Below, piece by piece: positions 8,339 to 17,634 of a stretch of 64,000 nt of DNA; position 1 is the stretch's first letter; every line of letters begins with the position of its first letter. The position numbers were made by a program, and so were the translations under genes. The notes under the pieces were generated by a model. The model searched no databases and had not been told where the DNA came from. It saw nothing but the letters and a program-made list of their open reading frames with translations. Source of the DNA: Alcaligenes pakistanensis (GTDB taxonomy: Bacteria; Pseudomonadota; Gammaproteobacteria; Burkholderiales; Burkholderiaceae_B); assembly GCF_014652815.1 (NCBI RefSeq), contig NZ_BMZN01000005.1:328018-392017 (forward strand), written 5' to 3'.

Positions 8339-9223
8339 ATGCGGTGGCGGCATGTAGAAATCTTTGATGCGATTTGCCGTGGCGGCTCTCTGACGCAGGC
8401 CGCGCAGTTGCTGCATATCTCCCAGCCTGCCGCCAGCAAAATGCTGGCAACGGCAGAAATGCAATTGGGTTTTCGGCTGTTTGATCGTGTGCGTGGACGC
8501 CTGATCCCCACTCGTGAGGCCAGCATTCTGGCCCCTTACGTTGCGCGCTTGCATCAGAATCTGGATGACGTCAGCCAACTGGCGCGTAATTTGCGCTCCC
8601 ACCATGAAGGTTTATGGCGTATTGGCAGCAGCCCCGCCTTTGGTCTGGAGCTGTTGCCGGTGGCATTAAGCCGTTGTCGTCAGGCTCATCCTGCCATGAG
8701 CTTTGAGCTGCGCACTCACCACAGTGGCGAGCTTCTACAGGCTCTGGAAACGCGCGATCTGGATATGGTGATGAGCTTCGATCAAGGCGAATCCTCCGGT
8801 GTGCAGCAGCAGGTGCTGGCTCATACCGAGCTGGTGCATGTCACGCTGCCGGGCGTTGCCCCTTTGCGTTGTTGGGAAGAAATGGCCGAACGCGCTTTTA
8901 TCGCTTTGGATGCGGATGATCCCGTAGGCGCAATGGTGGAGAGTCTTCTGCAACGCTATGTGCCGGAGGTCGCTCCATTCATGCGAGTGCAGACCCACTA
9001 TGTGGCTTGCAGCCTGGTCGTGCAGCGTGTGGGTGAGGCCTTGGTGGATCTAGTCACGGCCCGCGCCATGCAAAGCCGTGGCCTTGCTATACACCGTTTG
9101 CCAGAACCTCTGCCTATCCCTGTCAGCATACTAACGGCCCACGATGATGCCGGTTCTGGCTCGCGTGAACGTGTGCTCGATCATATTCGGCAGGCCTTGC
9201 TGGAATGTCGTTTCCCGGATTAA
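8339..9223 (+). CDS. LysR-family transcriptional regulator
   Basis: This 294-residue protein has the LysR winged helix-turn-helix at residues about 1-60 (GSLTQAAQLLHISQPAASKML) and a two-lobed periplasmic-binding-like effector domain from about 90. GGAGG precedes the ATG. It lies 107 bases upstream of dadA on the same strand, so D-amino acid oxidation is a likely target. The gap holds two hairpins that could be operator or attenuator elements. The effector is unknown. Confidence 0.88.
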   Translation: MRWRHVEIFDAICRGGSLTQAAQLLHISQPAASKMLATAEMQLGFRLFDRVRGRLIPTREASILAPYVARLHQNLDDVSQLARNLRSHHEGLWRIGSSPAFGLELLPVALSRCRQAHPAMSFELRTHHSGELLQALETRDLDMVMSFDQGESSGVQQQVLAHTELVHVTLPGVAPLRCWEEMAERAFIALDADDPVGAMVESLLQRYVPEVAPFMRVQTHYVACSLVVQRVGEALVDLVTARAMQSRGLAIHRLPEPLPIPVSILTAHDDAGSGSRERVLDHIRQALLECRFPD

Positions 9224-9235
9224 GTAGGAAGCCGC

Positions 9236-9279
9236 TTCCATAACCCTGGGTTATGGAATACGCCAACTATTCATTGGCG
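9236..9279 (+). repeat. Two tandem hairpins between lysR-type gene and dadA
   Basis: TTCCATAACC-CTG-GGTTATGGAA (9236-9258) is a perfect 10-bp dyad, and CGCCAA-CTATTCA-TTGGCG (9261-9279) follows at once. Neither has a T-run, so they are not typical terminators. They may be a regulator site or RNA processing signals. Confidence 0.5.
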
Positions 9280-9330
9280 CACTGACGCTGCCCCCAAGAC
9301 AATAGAGTCCAGTTATTGGGGGTATGTTCC

Positions 9331-10578
9331 ATGCATGTATGTATTATCGGCGCCGGTGTCATTGGTATGAGCACCGCGTTCATGTTGCGCCAGAAAGGGG
9401 TGCAGGTCACGGTACTGGAAGCCGGTTCGCAAGTTGCCGGGCAGACCAGCTTTGCCAATGGTGGACAGCTAAGCTACAGCTATGTGGCCCCCCTGGCCGA
9501 TCCGGGCGTATTCAAGGATTTGCCGCGCTGGTTATTGAATAAAGATTCGCCGCTGCGTTTCAAACCTGCACTTAGCCCCCAGCAATGGCGCTGGTTGCTG
9601 CATTTTCTGAAAGCCTGCCGTGGTGATGTGGTGCGTCGTACCACCGCCCAGATGCTGACCTTGTCCTATCTGAGCCGCGACATCCTGCACGACTGGCAAG
9701 AGCGCTTCAACCTGGAGTTCGCTCATCAGACCAATGGCAAATTGATTGCCTTCCGTAGCCCTGGCCCTTTCCAGCATGCTCGTGAGCAGGCCCAGTTGCA
9801 GGCGGATATGGGTTCTTCGCAGCAAGTACTGGAAGCCGCACAGGTATTGGAACTGGAGCCTTCCTTGCAGGCTATGGGTTCGCGTTTGCAGGGCGCGATC
9901 TACACACCTAGCGAAGAGGCAGGTGATGCCTATCTGTTTTCGCTGGCCTTGCATGAGCGCATGCAAAACGATAGCGACTACCAGCTAAAGCTGAATACGC
10001 CAGTGCATCGTTTTGTGATGGAAGGGCGCGATATTCGTGCCGTTCAAACCGCAGAGGGCGAGATCCAGGCGGATCAGTTCGTCGTTGCCAGCGGTATGGG
10101 CACCGTGCCTTTGCTGCGTCAGCTGGGTGGTCGTCCTTTGATCTATCCCTTGAAAGGCTACAGCTTGAGCCTGCCGTTGGAAGGCTTGGATCAAGCTGTA
10201 CCTGCTATCAGCGTTACCGATTACGAGCAGCGCATTGTGTACGCCCGTCTGGGTGAAGTACTGCGTATGGCCGCCATGGTCGATATTGGTTTTAATGGCC
10301 TGGATATTCCTGCGGGCCGTATGGCGACGTTGAAGCAGCAGGTGAAAGATCTGTTTCCTGGTTTGCCACTGGAACAGGCTCAAACTTGGGCCGGTTTGCG
10401 CCCGGCCACACCGTCAGGCAAACCTGTTGTGGGGGCGAGCAAATTGGCGGGTCGTTTGTGGGTGAACGCAGGTCACGGCGCGTTGGGCTTTACCTTGGCT
10501 TGCGGTAGCGCGGCGATTTTGGCGGCTCATCTGACGGGTGAAGCTTCGCCTATTGATGACACTCCATTTCGCCCCTGA
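9331..10578 (+). CDS. dadA: D-amino acid dehydrogenase
   Basis: This 415-residue FAD enzyme oxidises D-amino acids (classically D-alanine) to 2-oxo acids and ammonia, passing electrons to the respiratory chain at the inner membrane. The dinucleotide fold IIGAGVIGMSTA is at residues 4-15, and the C-terminal LRPATPSGKPVVG and HGALGFTLACGSA are typical of DadA. The ATG at 9331 follows a GGGGG ribosome site; an in-frame start 15 bases upstream overlaps that site. It stands alone behind a LysR gene. No alanine racemase (dadX) is adjacent. It complements the D-amino acid transaminase at 61751-62623. Confidence 0.9.
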   Translation: MHVCIIGAGVIGMSTAFMLRQKGVQVTVLEAGSQVAGQTSFANGGQLSYSYVAPLADPGVFKDLPRWLLNKDSPLRFKPALSPQQWRWLLHFLKACRGDVVRRTTAQMLTLSYLSRDILHDWQERFNLEFAHQTNGKLIAFRSPGPFQHAREQAQLQADMGSSQQVLEAAQVLELEPSLQAMGSRLQGAIYTPSEEAGDAYLFSLALHERMQNDSDYQLKLNTPVHRFVMEGRDIRAVQTAEGEIQADQFVVASGMGTVPLLRQLGGRPLIYPLKGYSLSLPLEGLDQAVPAISVTDYEQRIVYARLGEVLRMAAMVDIGFNGLDIPAGRMATLKQQVKDLFPGLPLEQAQTWAGLRPATPSGKPVVGASKLAGRLWVNAGHGALGFTLACGSAAILAAHLTGEASPIDDTPFRP

Positions 10579-10634
10579 ACTGTTGGCTGGTAGTACATGG
10601 CGAGCCAGAGTCTAGTGACTAGTAGCCACTAGCA

Positions 10635-10674
10635 AAAATAGGCAAGATCCTCCTTGGATGCTTGCCTATTTTTT
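10635..10674. terminator. Bidirectional terminator between convergent genes
   Basis: AAAATAGGCAAG (10635-10646) pairs perfectly with CTTGCCTATTTT (10661-10672), with inner ATCC/GGAT pairing. T-runs occur on both strands. It serves dadA on the plus strand and the acyltransferase on the minus strand. Confidence 0.88.
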
Positions 10675-10689
10675 GTTTAATTTTTTACC

Positions 10690-11700
10690 TTAGACCGTCG
10701 CCCGCAGGCCTGGAGTAGCTTTAAAGCCTGCCGTCAGCAGGAGGGAGGCGCCATAAATCGCCGTCGCGAGTAATGGAATCGACCACAGAGCATTGAAATC
10801 CAGTGCCGTAAACAGATAGCGATACATCAAGTCGATCAGCCAAGGGTGGATTAAGTACACACCCAAAGTCAGCTCCGCCAGATGGGTGCTGATACGTGAG
10901 TTGATCAAAGGCTGATTCCAATCGCGCAGCAGCAAAATCAGCGCAATGGACATGGGAATGACGGTGATGCTCAGGTAATCATAGAAATACGCGCCGGTTT
11001 GACGGTCGTGCGTGAGGGCCAGAGCATAAAAGCCCCAGGCAGTTGCGGCAATACTGGTTAGCAGCACCGCTATGGTTAACCAGCGAGGCACATTCACGGG
11101 GACTTTGCGTAGTACATAACCCAATAAAAAATAGGGTAGATACGATAGGAACCAGGTGAAGAAGGGCGCTGAGTGAGTATTCAAGTCCGGGTTGCTGAGC
11201 GTACTTAGGGCAGAAAGCACAAAGCTCGCCCCGGTTAGCGCGGCCAGTTGCCGCAGATTGGTGCTCTGTACCATGCGTCGCAAAAAAGGCGTGAACAGGT
11301 ACAGGAACACAATCATGTACATAAACCACAGGTGGAAGTAGGGCCGGCCTTGCAGCAGGCGTTCCAGATAAGGGTAAGGGTCAGCTTCAGGTGTCCACCA
11401 GTGCTGTTTGAACGCCGTCCAGCCCAGATAAAAGGCTGTCCAGAACAGTAGCGGCAGTAAGACTCGTGCTGCCCGTTTGCGATAAAACAGCTTCATGCCT
11501 TCCTGGGGGCGGGGTTCGAGCAGCAGAGCACCACTGACCATGACAAACACCGGCACACACCAGCGGGTAGCGGCATCGTACAGATTGCCGCTCCACCAGT
11601 TGGCGGTGCCCAGCTCGGCATTCAATACGGCATAGGCGGCGATATGCAGGCAGACGACAGAAAAAATCGCCACAATCCGTGCATTGCTGATCCAGTTCAT
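10690..11700 (-). CDS. Acyltransferase-3 family membrane protein
   Basis: This 336-residue inner-membrane protein has about ten hydrophobic segments and belongs to the OafA/NodX/WecH acyltransferase family, which moves acyl groups onto envelope sugars. The N-terminal RIVAIFSVVCLHIAAY contains the conserved His that family members use in catalysis. Near the end comes LTLGVYLIHPWLIDL, another family mark. No strong ribosome site precedes the ATG at 11700. It is a single-gene unit; the acceptor (O-antigen, glycan or other) cannot be told. Confidence 0.85.
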   Translation of the reverse strand: MNWISNARIVAIFSVVCLHIAAYAVLNAELGTANWWSGNLYDAATRWCVPVFVMVSGALLLEPRPQEGMKLFYRKRAARVLLPLLFWTAFYLGWTAFKQHWWTPEADPYPYLERLLQGRPYFHLWFMYMIVFLYLFTPFLRRMVQSTNLRQLAALTGASFVLSALSTLSNPDLNTHSAPFFTWFLSYLPYFLLGYVLRKVPVNVPRWLTIAVLLTSIAATAWGFYALALTHDRQTGAYFYDYLSITVIPMSIALILLLRDWNQPLINSRISTHLAELTLGVYLIHPWLIDLMYRYLFTALDFNALWSIPLLATAIYGASLLLTAGFKATPGLRATV

Positions 11701-11977
11701 GACAAGCCATAAAAGTCAGAGACCTTCCCATCCTAAGGGGCAGACGTTTCTGATTTGTCCCCCAAATACGGGATTTCGCGTCCAGTTTTGTCTGGATGTG
11801 TCTAGGCGGTGCCGGTTTTGCTGGGCAAGGGGGCGGACGCACTCATCCCACCGTCTTTCGAGGTCGGCATTAAAAGGGTGTATAAAATACCAGCGTTATA
11901 CGGTTAAATAGCAGGCTTACTCAGTCAGACCAGCCAGGACACTCCTGAGATGGCGGTGCTGGGCAGGAGTACGGTGG

Positions 11978-13345
11978 ATGGAGCTCGCTTTGACGGGAAT
12001 GGATGTGCTGATTGCCCTGGTCGCCTTGGCGTTGGGTTTGCTGCTCGGGCTGTGGTTACGGTCGCGCATGAGTGCGCCTATTGAGCAGGCTTTGCAAGAC
12101 CGCTGTGCACGCCTGGAACAGGATTTGGCCCATGCCCAGGAACAAACGCAGGATGCCCAGGACCGGGCGGTTGAGCTGGATAAAGAGCTGATACGTCGCG
12201 ATGCTCAGTTGCAGACCCAGCAAATGCGGAATCAGGCTATTCAGGAAGATTTAGAGCATAGCCGCGAGCAAATGCGCCTGCAGTTCGAGTCGTTGGCGCA
12301 GCAGATCCTAGAGGCCAAAGGGCAAACACTGCGCCAGGATAGCCAGCGTACGCTGGATGAAATGTTGCGACCTTTCCGGGAGCAGCTAGCCGGCTTCCAA
12401 CTGCGTGTGAATCAAGTGCACGATGAGTCCGTCAAAGGTCAGACGGCTTTGAGCCTGGAGTTGCAACGCATGCAGGAAATGGGTCTGCGCATGAGTGCCG
12501 AAGCCCACTCCTTGGCTGTGGCACTGAAGGGCGACAAAAAGACGACGGGTAATTGGGGCGAGACCCAACTGGAAAAAACACTGGAAGTGGCCGGGCTGGT
12601 GCGAGGCGTACACTTCGACACCCAATGGCAGGCGCGCGACGAGCAAGGCCGCCTGCGTTACCCCGACTTTGTGGTGCACCTGCCCCAGGACAAGCATTTG
12701 GTGCTGGATTGCAAAGTGTCCTTGGTGGATTACGACTGCGCCATTCGTGCGGAAACGGAGGAAGAGCGTCAGCAAAGTCTGCAAGCCCATGTGCAGGCGC
12801 TGCGCAATCATATCGATGATCTGGCTTCCAAGGATTACAGCGCCTTACCCGGTTTAAATAGTCCCGGCTTTGTGTTCATGTATGTGCCTATCGAGGCGGC
12901 TTATATGCAGGCACTGCAGCAGCACCACAGTCTGTTTGACTACGGGCTGGGCAAGAATGTTTTGATGGTTTCACATACGACCTTGCTACCCATTTTGCGC
13001 ACCGTAGCCAATATCTGGATGATGGTGCGCAGCAACGAGCAGGCCCACGAATTAAGCCAGCGTGCCGGGGATATCTACAACCAGGTCTCTATCCTGGCGG
13101 AACGCCTGAAAAAACTGGGCGAAACCTTGGGGCAGGCGGGTAAGCACTACAACAGCACAGTGACGGCGCTGGCAGGGCAGCAAGGTTTGTATGGCAAAGT
13201 CAGCCGCTTTGCCGAGTTGTCGGCTCGCGCCAAGCGTACACAACCTGGTATTGAGCCTTTGCATACCGATATAGAGCACGAACGTCTGGATTGGGTATTG
13301 CCGGAGGAGGCGGAGCCTGCTCAAGGCAAAGAGCCGGATGCGTGA
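11978..13345 (+). CDS. rmuC: DNA recombination protein RmuC
   Basis: This 455-residue protein starts with one membrane-anchor segment (residues 5-28), continues with a coiled coil rich in Gln, Glu and Ala (about 35-150), and then the RmuC nuclease-like domain (about 160-390) with the conserved TTGNWGETQLEKTLE, YPDFVVHLP and HLVLDCKVSL motifs. RmuC limits inversions and aberrant recombination; its domain is PD-(D/E)xK-like. AGGAG precedes the ATG. It is convergent with the GGDEF/EAL gene, separated by a long perfect hairpin. Confidence 0.93.
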   Translation: MELALTGMDVLIALVALALGLLLGLWLRSRMSAPIEQALQDRCARLEQDLAHAQEQTQDAQDRAVELDKELIRRDAQLQTQQMRNQAIQEDLEHSREQMRLQFESLAQQILEAKGQTLRQDSQRTLDEMLRPFREQLAGFQLRVNQVHDESVKGQTALSLELQRMQEMGLRMSAEAHSLAVALKGDKKTTGNWGETQLEKTLEVAGLVRGVHFDTQWQARDEQGRLRYPDFVVHLPQDKHLVLDCKVSLVDYDCAIRAETEEERQQSLQAHVQALRNHIDDLASKDYSALPGLNSPGFVFMYVPIEAAYMQALQQHHSLFDYGLGKNVLMVSHTTLLPILRTVANIWMMVRSNEQAHELSQRAGDIYNQVSILAERLKKLGETLGQAGKHYNSTVTALAGQQGLYGKVSRFAELSARAKRTQPGIEPLHTDIEHERLDWVLPEEAEPAQGKEPDA

Positions 13346-13369
13346 GGGTGCTGCAGCTAGGACTCGCAT

Positions 13370-13406
13370 AGCCTGCATTAGTCCCACTATGGGACTAATG
13401 CAGGCT
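13370..13406. terminator. 16-bp perfect hairpin between convergent genes
   Basis: Bases 13370-13385 pair completely with 13391-13406 around the loop ACTAT. It lies between the rmuC stop and the stop of the GGDEF/EAL gene. No T-run follows on either strand, so it is an atypical bidirectional terminator or RNA end-protecting stem. Confidence 0.6.
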
Positions 13407-13423
13407 TATGCAGATTGACGTGC

Positions 13424-16042
13424 TTATTGTTCAGAGACAGATCCAGAGTCATCATCCTGCTGAATAACTTCTAGCCATTGCTCCACCAGTTGGGGAGCAC
13501 AGAACAGGTAGCCTTGTAGGGCATGGCAGCCGCGGCGTAGCAAAAACTCTTTTTGCTGCTCGTTCTCCACTCCTTCCGCCACGACATGTAGGCCCAGTTG
13601 GCGGGCCATGGCCAGCACGGTGCGCACAATGGCGTTGGCTTCCTGTTCCAGGGGCACGCCCAGAATCAGGCTACGGTCCATTTTCAGCTCGTACAGAGGC
13701 AGGCGGCGGATAGCGGCCAGATTGGAGTAGCCCGTGCCAAAGTCGTCCATGGAAAAACGAATTCCCAGGTCTTTCAGTTCGCGCATCATGCTGTTGGCGG
13801 AGGCAAAATCCTCCATCAGCACGCCTTCTGTAATCTCAAAGATCAGGCGGTGAGCGGGAGCTCCGCTGCTTTCCAGGATCTGGCGCGTGCGGCGCGCAAA
13901 GTCGGGGCGGCGGAACTGGATCGGGCTGACGTTAATGGAGATCGGGAAGCTCGACTGTTGAGTTTGAAGCAACAGGTCACAGACCGAAGCCATGATCCAG
14001 TCACCTAAAGGGGTGATCAGGTCTGTGCTTTCGGCCAGGGGAATGAATAGATTGGGGGTCAGCATTCCGCGCTTGGGGTGCAGCCAACGCAGCAGCACCT
14101 CGGCCCCACAGATGCGGTTTTGTTTGTCGTATTGAGACTGCACAAACAGACGTAACTGATCCGAACCAATGGCAAAACGCAGATCGTGCTGCAGACTCAA
14201 ATGTTCTTCCAGGGCTTCCTGCATGCCGGGCTCGTACAGGGTGATCTGGTTACGGCCATTTTCCTTGGAGCGATACATGGCGGTGTCCGCCTGACGCATC
14301 AAGTCTTCAGAAGTCAGGGTGCTGTCGGTAATCAGGGCCAGGCCAATACTGCTGCTGCTCAAGTAAGAGTGGCCTTCAATGTTGTAGGGCTCTTCCAGGC
14401 GTGTGCGTACTAGCTCGGCAAATTCCAGCGCTTCTTTGTAGCAGTCGCGTACGGTGCCCGGATGCAGGATCTTCAGGATGACAAACTCATCGCCGCCCAG
14501 GCGGGCCACGATGTCTTGTGGGTCAATAATCAAGGACAGGCGGCGCGCCACCTTGCGCAAGAGGGCATCGCCAATAGCGTGTCCACGGGCGTCGTTAATG
14601 TGCTTGAAACGGTCCAGATCCAGAAAGTACAGTGCGCCGGGGCGTTTGTACGGCTCTATGGTCTGCAAGTGGCGCTCTAGTCGCTGCAGCAGCAGGCGGC
14701 GGTTGGGCAGCTCGGTCAGCGGATCGTAGAAAGCCAGCCGGTAGTTTTCAGACTGGGTGGCTTTCAGAGCCGAGATATTGGTGGAAATACAGTACAGATT
14801 AGTGTGTCGTGTTTCGGGGTCCTTGACCGGCATTTTGATAGAGAAAAAAGTGGCACGAATATCGCCCTTGCGGTCGCGTACCACCTCTTCCACGGCCAGT
14901 CGTTCGCCGCTGTACAGCACCTGCTCGTCGTTGTGACGGAACTCGTTAATGGTCTGTTTGTTGGCGTACAGATCCTGATCGGTTTTGCCCACAATGCTGT
15001 CGATGGTGTAGTTCAGGTCCTCGCACAGCTTGCGGTTGGCGTACAGATACCGGAATTGGTCGTCTTTGATGTAGACATAGGCATCAATGGCATCCAGCAC
15101 GGTGTGCAGATGATGTTCGGTGCGGACCAGCTTCTTGCGCTGGCGGCGCAGACCAATCCGCATCAGGGTGACGGTGAGCACGGCAATCGTCAGCAGTACG
15201 CCTAGAGTCAGCAGTGTGGGGATAATCCAGGGCTTGGTCGGTTTTTCGATCAGGCGCAGGCCCCACTGGTTCAGCGTTTCGGTGTAGAAAGCGTCGTTAT
15301 TGTCCCGCCATTTTTTGATATGTGTATCAATAGCGGCCAACAGTTCGGGATGCCGGTCTTTGGCCGTCACAAAATACGTATTGGTGGGTTCCAGGCGAAT
15401 GGGGGCGGATTTCAGATTGTATTCACCCACATGGCGCACCCCAAATAAATGGCCCACCACAGCGGCATCAGCCTGTTTGTTCTGGACCAGTTTTAAGGCG
15501 TTGTACTGGGAGTCTGTAATAACCAGCTTGGAGCCCAGCTCCAGCTTCTGCAAAATATTGTAGAGCTGGGTTAATTGCAGGGTCCCGCTCATGACAGCAA
15601 TCCGTTTGCCATTCAAGTCATTAAGCGCACCGATGTGAGTGGTTTTCCCGGTGAAAATTTGCGACCAGTCCTCCAGTACAGCCCGGTTGTGAAAGCTGTA
15701 AAGGGCAGAGCGTTCGGGGGAATAGGCCAGACCTGGCACCAGATCGATCAGATCGTTTTGCAGGGCGTTCAAGCATTGCTGCCAGTCGCATTGCACGGCC
15801 TCCAGGGTCCAGCCTTCGCGTTTGGCAATTTCCAGCAGCAGTTCGCCCATAATCCCACCGGGGCGGGCTTGGCTATCCAGAAGAAGTTTGGGTGGGTTTT
15901 CGTAGATGCCCACCCGCACAATGCGCTGTGGGGAGTGGACAGCGGCCTGGCTGGCGGGTGCCATCAATCCCAGGATGGCTAGCATGCCTAGCATGTATAT
16001 TGCCCGGCGCAGCGATAGAGTAAGAAGGCGGGGCAAATTCAT
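13424..16042 (-). CDS. Periplasmic-sensor PAS-GGDEF-EAL cyclic-di-GMP protein
   Basis: This 872-residue protein has a signal/anchor segment, a periplasmic type-3 solute-binding domain (about 38-260), a membrane helix (272-297), a PAS domain (about 310-425), GGDEF (435-600) and EAL (615-860). The GGDEF motif is intact at 516-520. The inhibitory RxxD site upstream is replaced by DPQD, so product inhibition may be lost. The EAL signature reads EVL at 648-650, while DDFGTGYSN and AEGVE are kept. It could synthesise, degrade or only sense c-di-GMP in response to a small ligand. The ATG at 16042 is chosen over a TTG 18 bases earlier; neither has a good ribosome site. Confidence 0.92.
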   Translation of the reverse strand: MNLPRLLTLSLRRAIYMLGMLAILGLMAPASQAAVHSPQRIVRVGIYENPPKLLLDSQARPGGIMGELLLEIAKREGWTLEAVQCDWQQCLNALQNDLIDLVPGLAYSPERSALYSFHNRAVLEDWSQIFTGKTTHIGALNDLNGKRIAVMSGTLQLTQLYNILQKLELGSKLVITDSQYNALKLVQNKQADAAVVGHLFGVRHVGEYNLKSAPIRLEPTNTYFVTAKDRHPELLAAIDTHIKKWRDNNDAFYTETLNQWGLRLIEKPTKPWIIPTLLTLGVLLTIAVLTVTLMRIGLRRQRKKLVRTEHHLHTVLDAIDAYVYIKDDQFRYLYANRKLCEDLNYTIDSIVGKTDQDLYANKQTINEFRHNDEQVLYSGERLAVEEVVRDRKGDIRATFFSIKMPVKDPETRHTNLYCISTNISALKATQSENYRLAFYDPLTELPNRRLLLQRLERHLQTIEPYKRPGALYFLDLDRFKHINDARGHAIGDALLRKVARRLSLIIDPQDIVARLGGDEFVILKILHPGTVRDCYKEALEFAELVRTRLEEPYNIEGHSYLSSSSIGLALITDSTLTSEDLMRQADTAMYRSKENGRNQITLYEPGMQEALEEHLSLQHDLRFAIGSDQLRLFVQSQYDKQNRICGAEVLLRWLHPKRGMLTPNLFIPLAESTDLITPLGDWIMASVCDLLLQTQQSSFPISINVSPIQFRRPDFARRTRQILESSGAPAHRLIFEITEGVLMEDFASANSMMRELKDLGIRFSMDDFGTGYSNLAAIRRLPLYELKMDRSLILGVPLEQEANAIVRTVLAMARQLGLHVVAEGVENEQQKEFLLRRGCHALQGYLFCAPQLVEQWLEVIQQDDDSGSVSEQ

Positions 16043-16177
16043 AGTGGGAAAGCTGCGCAAAGCAGGGATTCAGGGGCAGGTGCGGTCATGCAACAATGAT
16101 GCGACTAATTTAACTGAATATCGGGATGTGGAGCGGATGCGTGCCGCATTTCGGGAACAAATAGCAGGGGAAAGCCA

Positions 16178-16456
16178 ATGGCGGAGTATGAAACAGTGGA
16201 TGTGTGTGTCAAGGGACGCGTGCAGGGTGTGGGCTTTCGGGCCACAGCCCTGCGCCACGCGCATCTTTATGGAGTGAAAGGCTGGGTCAGCAATGCGGCA
16301 GATGGCTCGGTAGAGCTACTGTTGCAAGGCAGTCCCGATGTAATAGATCAGATGGTTAGCTGGCTGCATATCGGGCCTGAACATGCCTTGGTGGAGCTCG
16401 TGGATATACAACGCTCCTACACCGACAAACGCTATGATTTTTTTGAAATTCGTTAG
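16178..16456 (+). CDS. acyP: Acylphosphatase
   Basis: This 92-residue cytosolic enzyme hydrolyses the carboxyl-phosphate bond of acyl phosphates. The signature VKGRVQGVGFR (residues 10-20) supplies the phosphate-binding loop and Arg, and GWVSNAADGSVEL supplies the catalytic Asn. AGGGGAAAG precedes the ATG. It stands alone, divergent from the GGDEF/EAL gene. Length matches the family. Confidence 0.93.
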   Translation: MAEYETVDVCVKGRVQGVGFRATALRHAHLYGVKGWVSNAADGSVELLLQGSPDVIDQMVSWLHIGPEHALVELVDIQRSYTDKRYDFFEIR

Positions 16457-16618
16457 TTTGCCTACTTGGCTAGCGCACGGAAAGATTGATGTCGGACTGT
16501 CCGCGTCTTGATTTATTTGTACTTATTTGCGGGCAAACCCTAGGAAAACATTTGTTTTTTTGGTGGCCATTCAGTTTAACATGCGTTTTATTCCGTGAAA
16601 TTTTGTGTAGGGATTGGG

Positions 16619-17512
16619 ATGGAACCCTTGTTGCGGTTGCAGCGCATCTTGCCTGAGTTGACGCCCGAGTTGCGTCGCGCTGCTCAATGGGTGGAGCGTC
16701 ATCCCGTCGAAGTCAGTTTGTGGTCAATGCGCAAGCAGGCCCAGGAACTTGCTATTGCCCCCGCAACCATGTTGCGTTTAGCCCGAGCCGCTGGCTATGA
16801 CAGTTATGCCAGTTTTCGAGCGCCGTTTCAGCAGGCCTTGCACCGCAATGGCAGCACGATGGCCTCGCGTGCGCAAAATTTGCAAGGAAGCCAGGCCTGC
16901 GAGCAGCAGGCGCGTGCCTTGAGCCAACAGCAAGAAGAGGCGTTGCGCTCTGTGCAGAGGCTTAACCCAGTGAGCAGCCTGGATGCGTGTGCCCAGACCA
17001 TTCTGGCAGCCTCCAAAGTGGGTTTTTTAGGCTTGGGGGCCAGTTTTGCCTGCGCGTTTCAGATGCACTATGCCTACCAATTGATGTGTGGCAATGGGGT
17101 ATTGCTTAACCGGGCGGCCGACCTGCTGGTGGAATTGGAGACGGGGCTGGACAGTGGTGGTGTATTGATCGTCATCAGCCAAGCTCCGTATGTGAAAGCG
17201 GTGGTCAAGAGTGTTCAGCACGCGGTGCAGCGCGGCACCACCGTAGTGGCATTGACTGACAGCGTCTTGTCCCCTGTTGCGCAAGGCGCCGCGCATGTTT
17301 TGTTGTTTGATTCTCAGGCAGCTACACAACCTGCAGCCAGCTTCTTTCATTCTTTGGTAGGCACGGTCAGCATTGCAGAGCATGTATTGGCACGCATAGC
17401 GGCGCTAGGTGGCAAGACAGTGGTGCAACGTTTAGCACAGCTGGAGGCCTCTTTTCAGCGCCAGGAAATTTACTGGCAGTACGACGATAGCAGTGGCGGG
17501 CACGTGTCTTGA
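16619..17512 (+). CDS. RpiR/MurR-family transcriptional regulator
   Basis: This 297-residue protein has an N-terminal RpiR helix-turn-helix (about 1-77, with [24 protein letters not shown]) and a C-terminal SIS domain (about 125-265, containing [11 protein letters not shown]) that usually binds a phosphosugar or related ligand. The ATG at 16619 follows AGGGA; an earlier GTG at 16595 has no ribosome site. It lies 122 bases upstream of the TAXI receptor on the same strand and probably controls that transporter, as often seen for this pairing. Confidence 0.88.
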   Translation: MEPLLRLQRILPELTPELRRAAQWVERHPVEVSLWSMRKQAQELAIAPATMLRLARAAGYDSYASFRAPFQQALHRNGSTMASRAQNLQGSQACEQQARALSQQQEEALRSVQRLNPVSSLDACAQTILAASKVGFLGLGASFACAFQMHYAYQLMCGNGVLLNRAADLLVELETGLDSGGVLIVISQAPYVKAVVKSVQHAVQRGTTVVALTDSVLSPVAQGAAHVLLFDSQAATQPAASFFHSLVGTVSIAEHVLARIAALGGKTVVQRLAQLEASFQRQEIYWQYDDSSGGHVS

Positions 17513-17634
17513 GTCTGGACCTTGCATCAGGTCTGGCAAGGTCAAACCCTGGCTTTCAAACGTGTGCTGCTTGTAAGAGAAAACCGGTCATACCGGCTAT
17601 TCAAACAGGGGAGAACCCCGAGGGAGAGATGACA

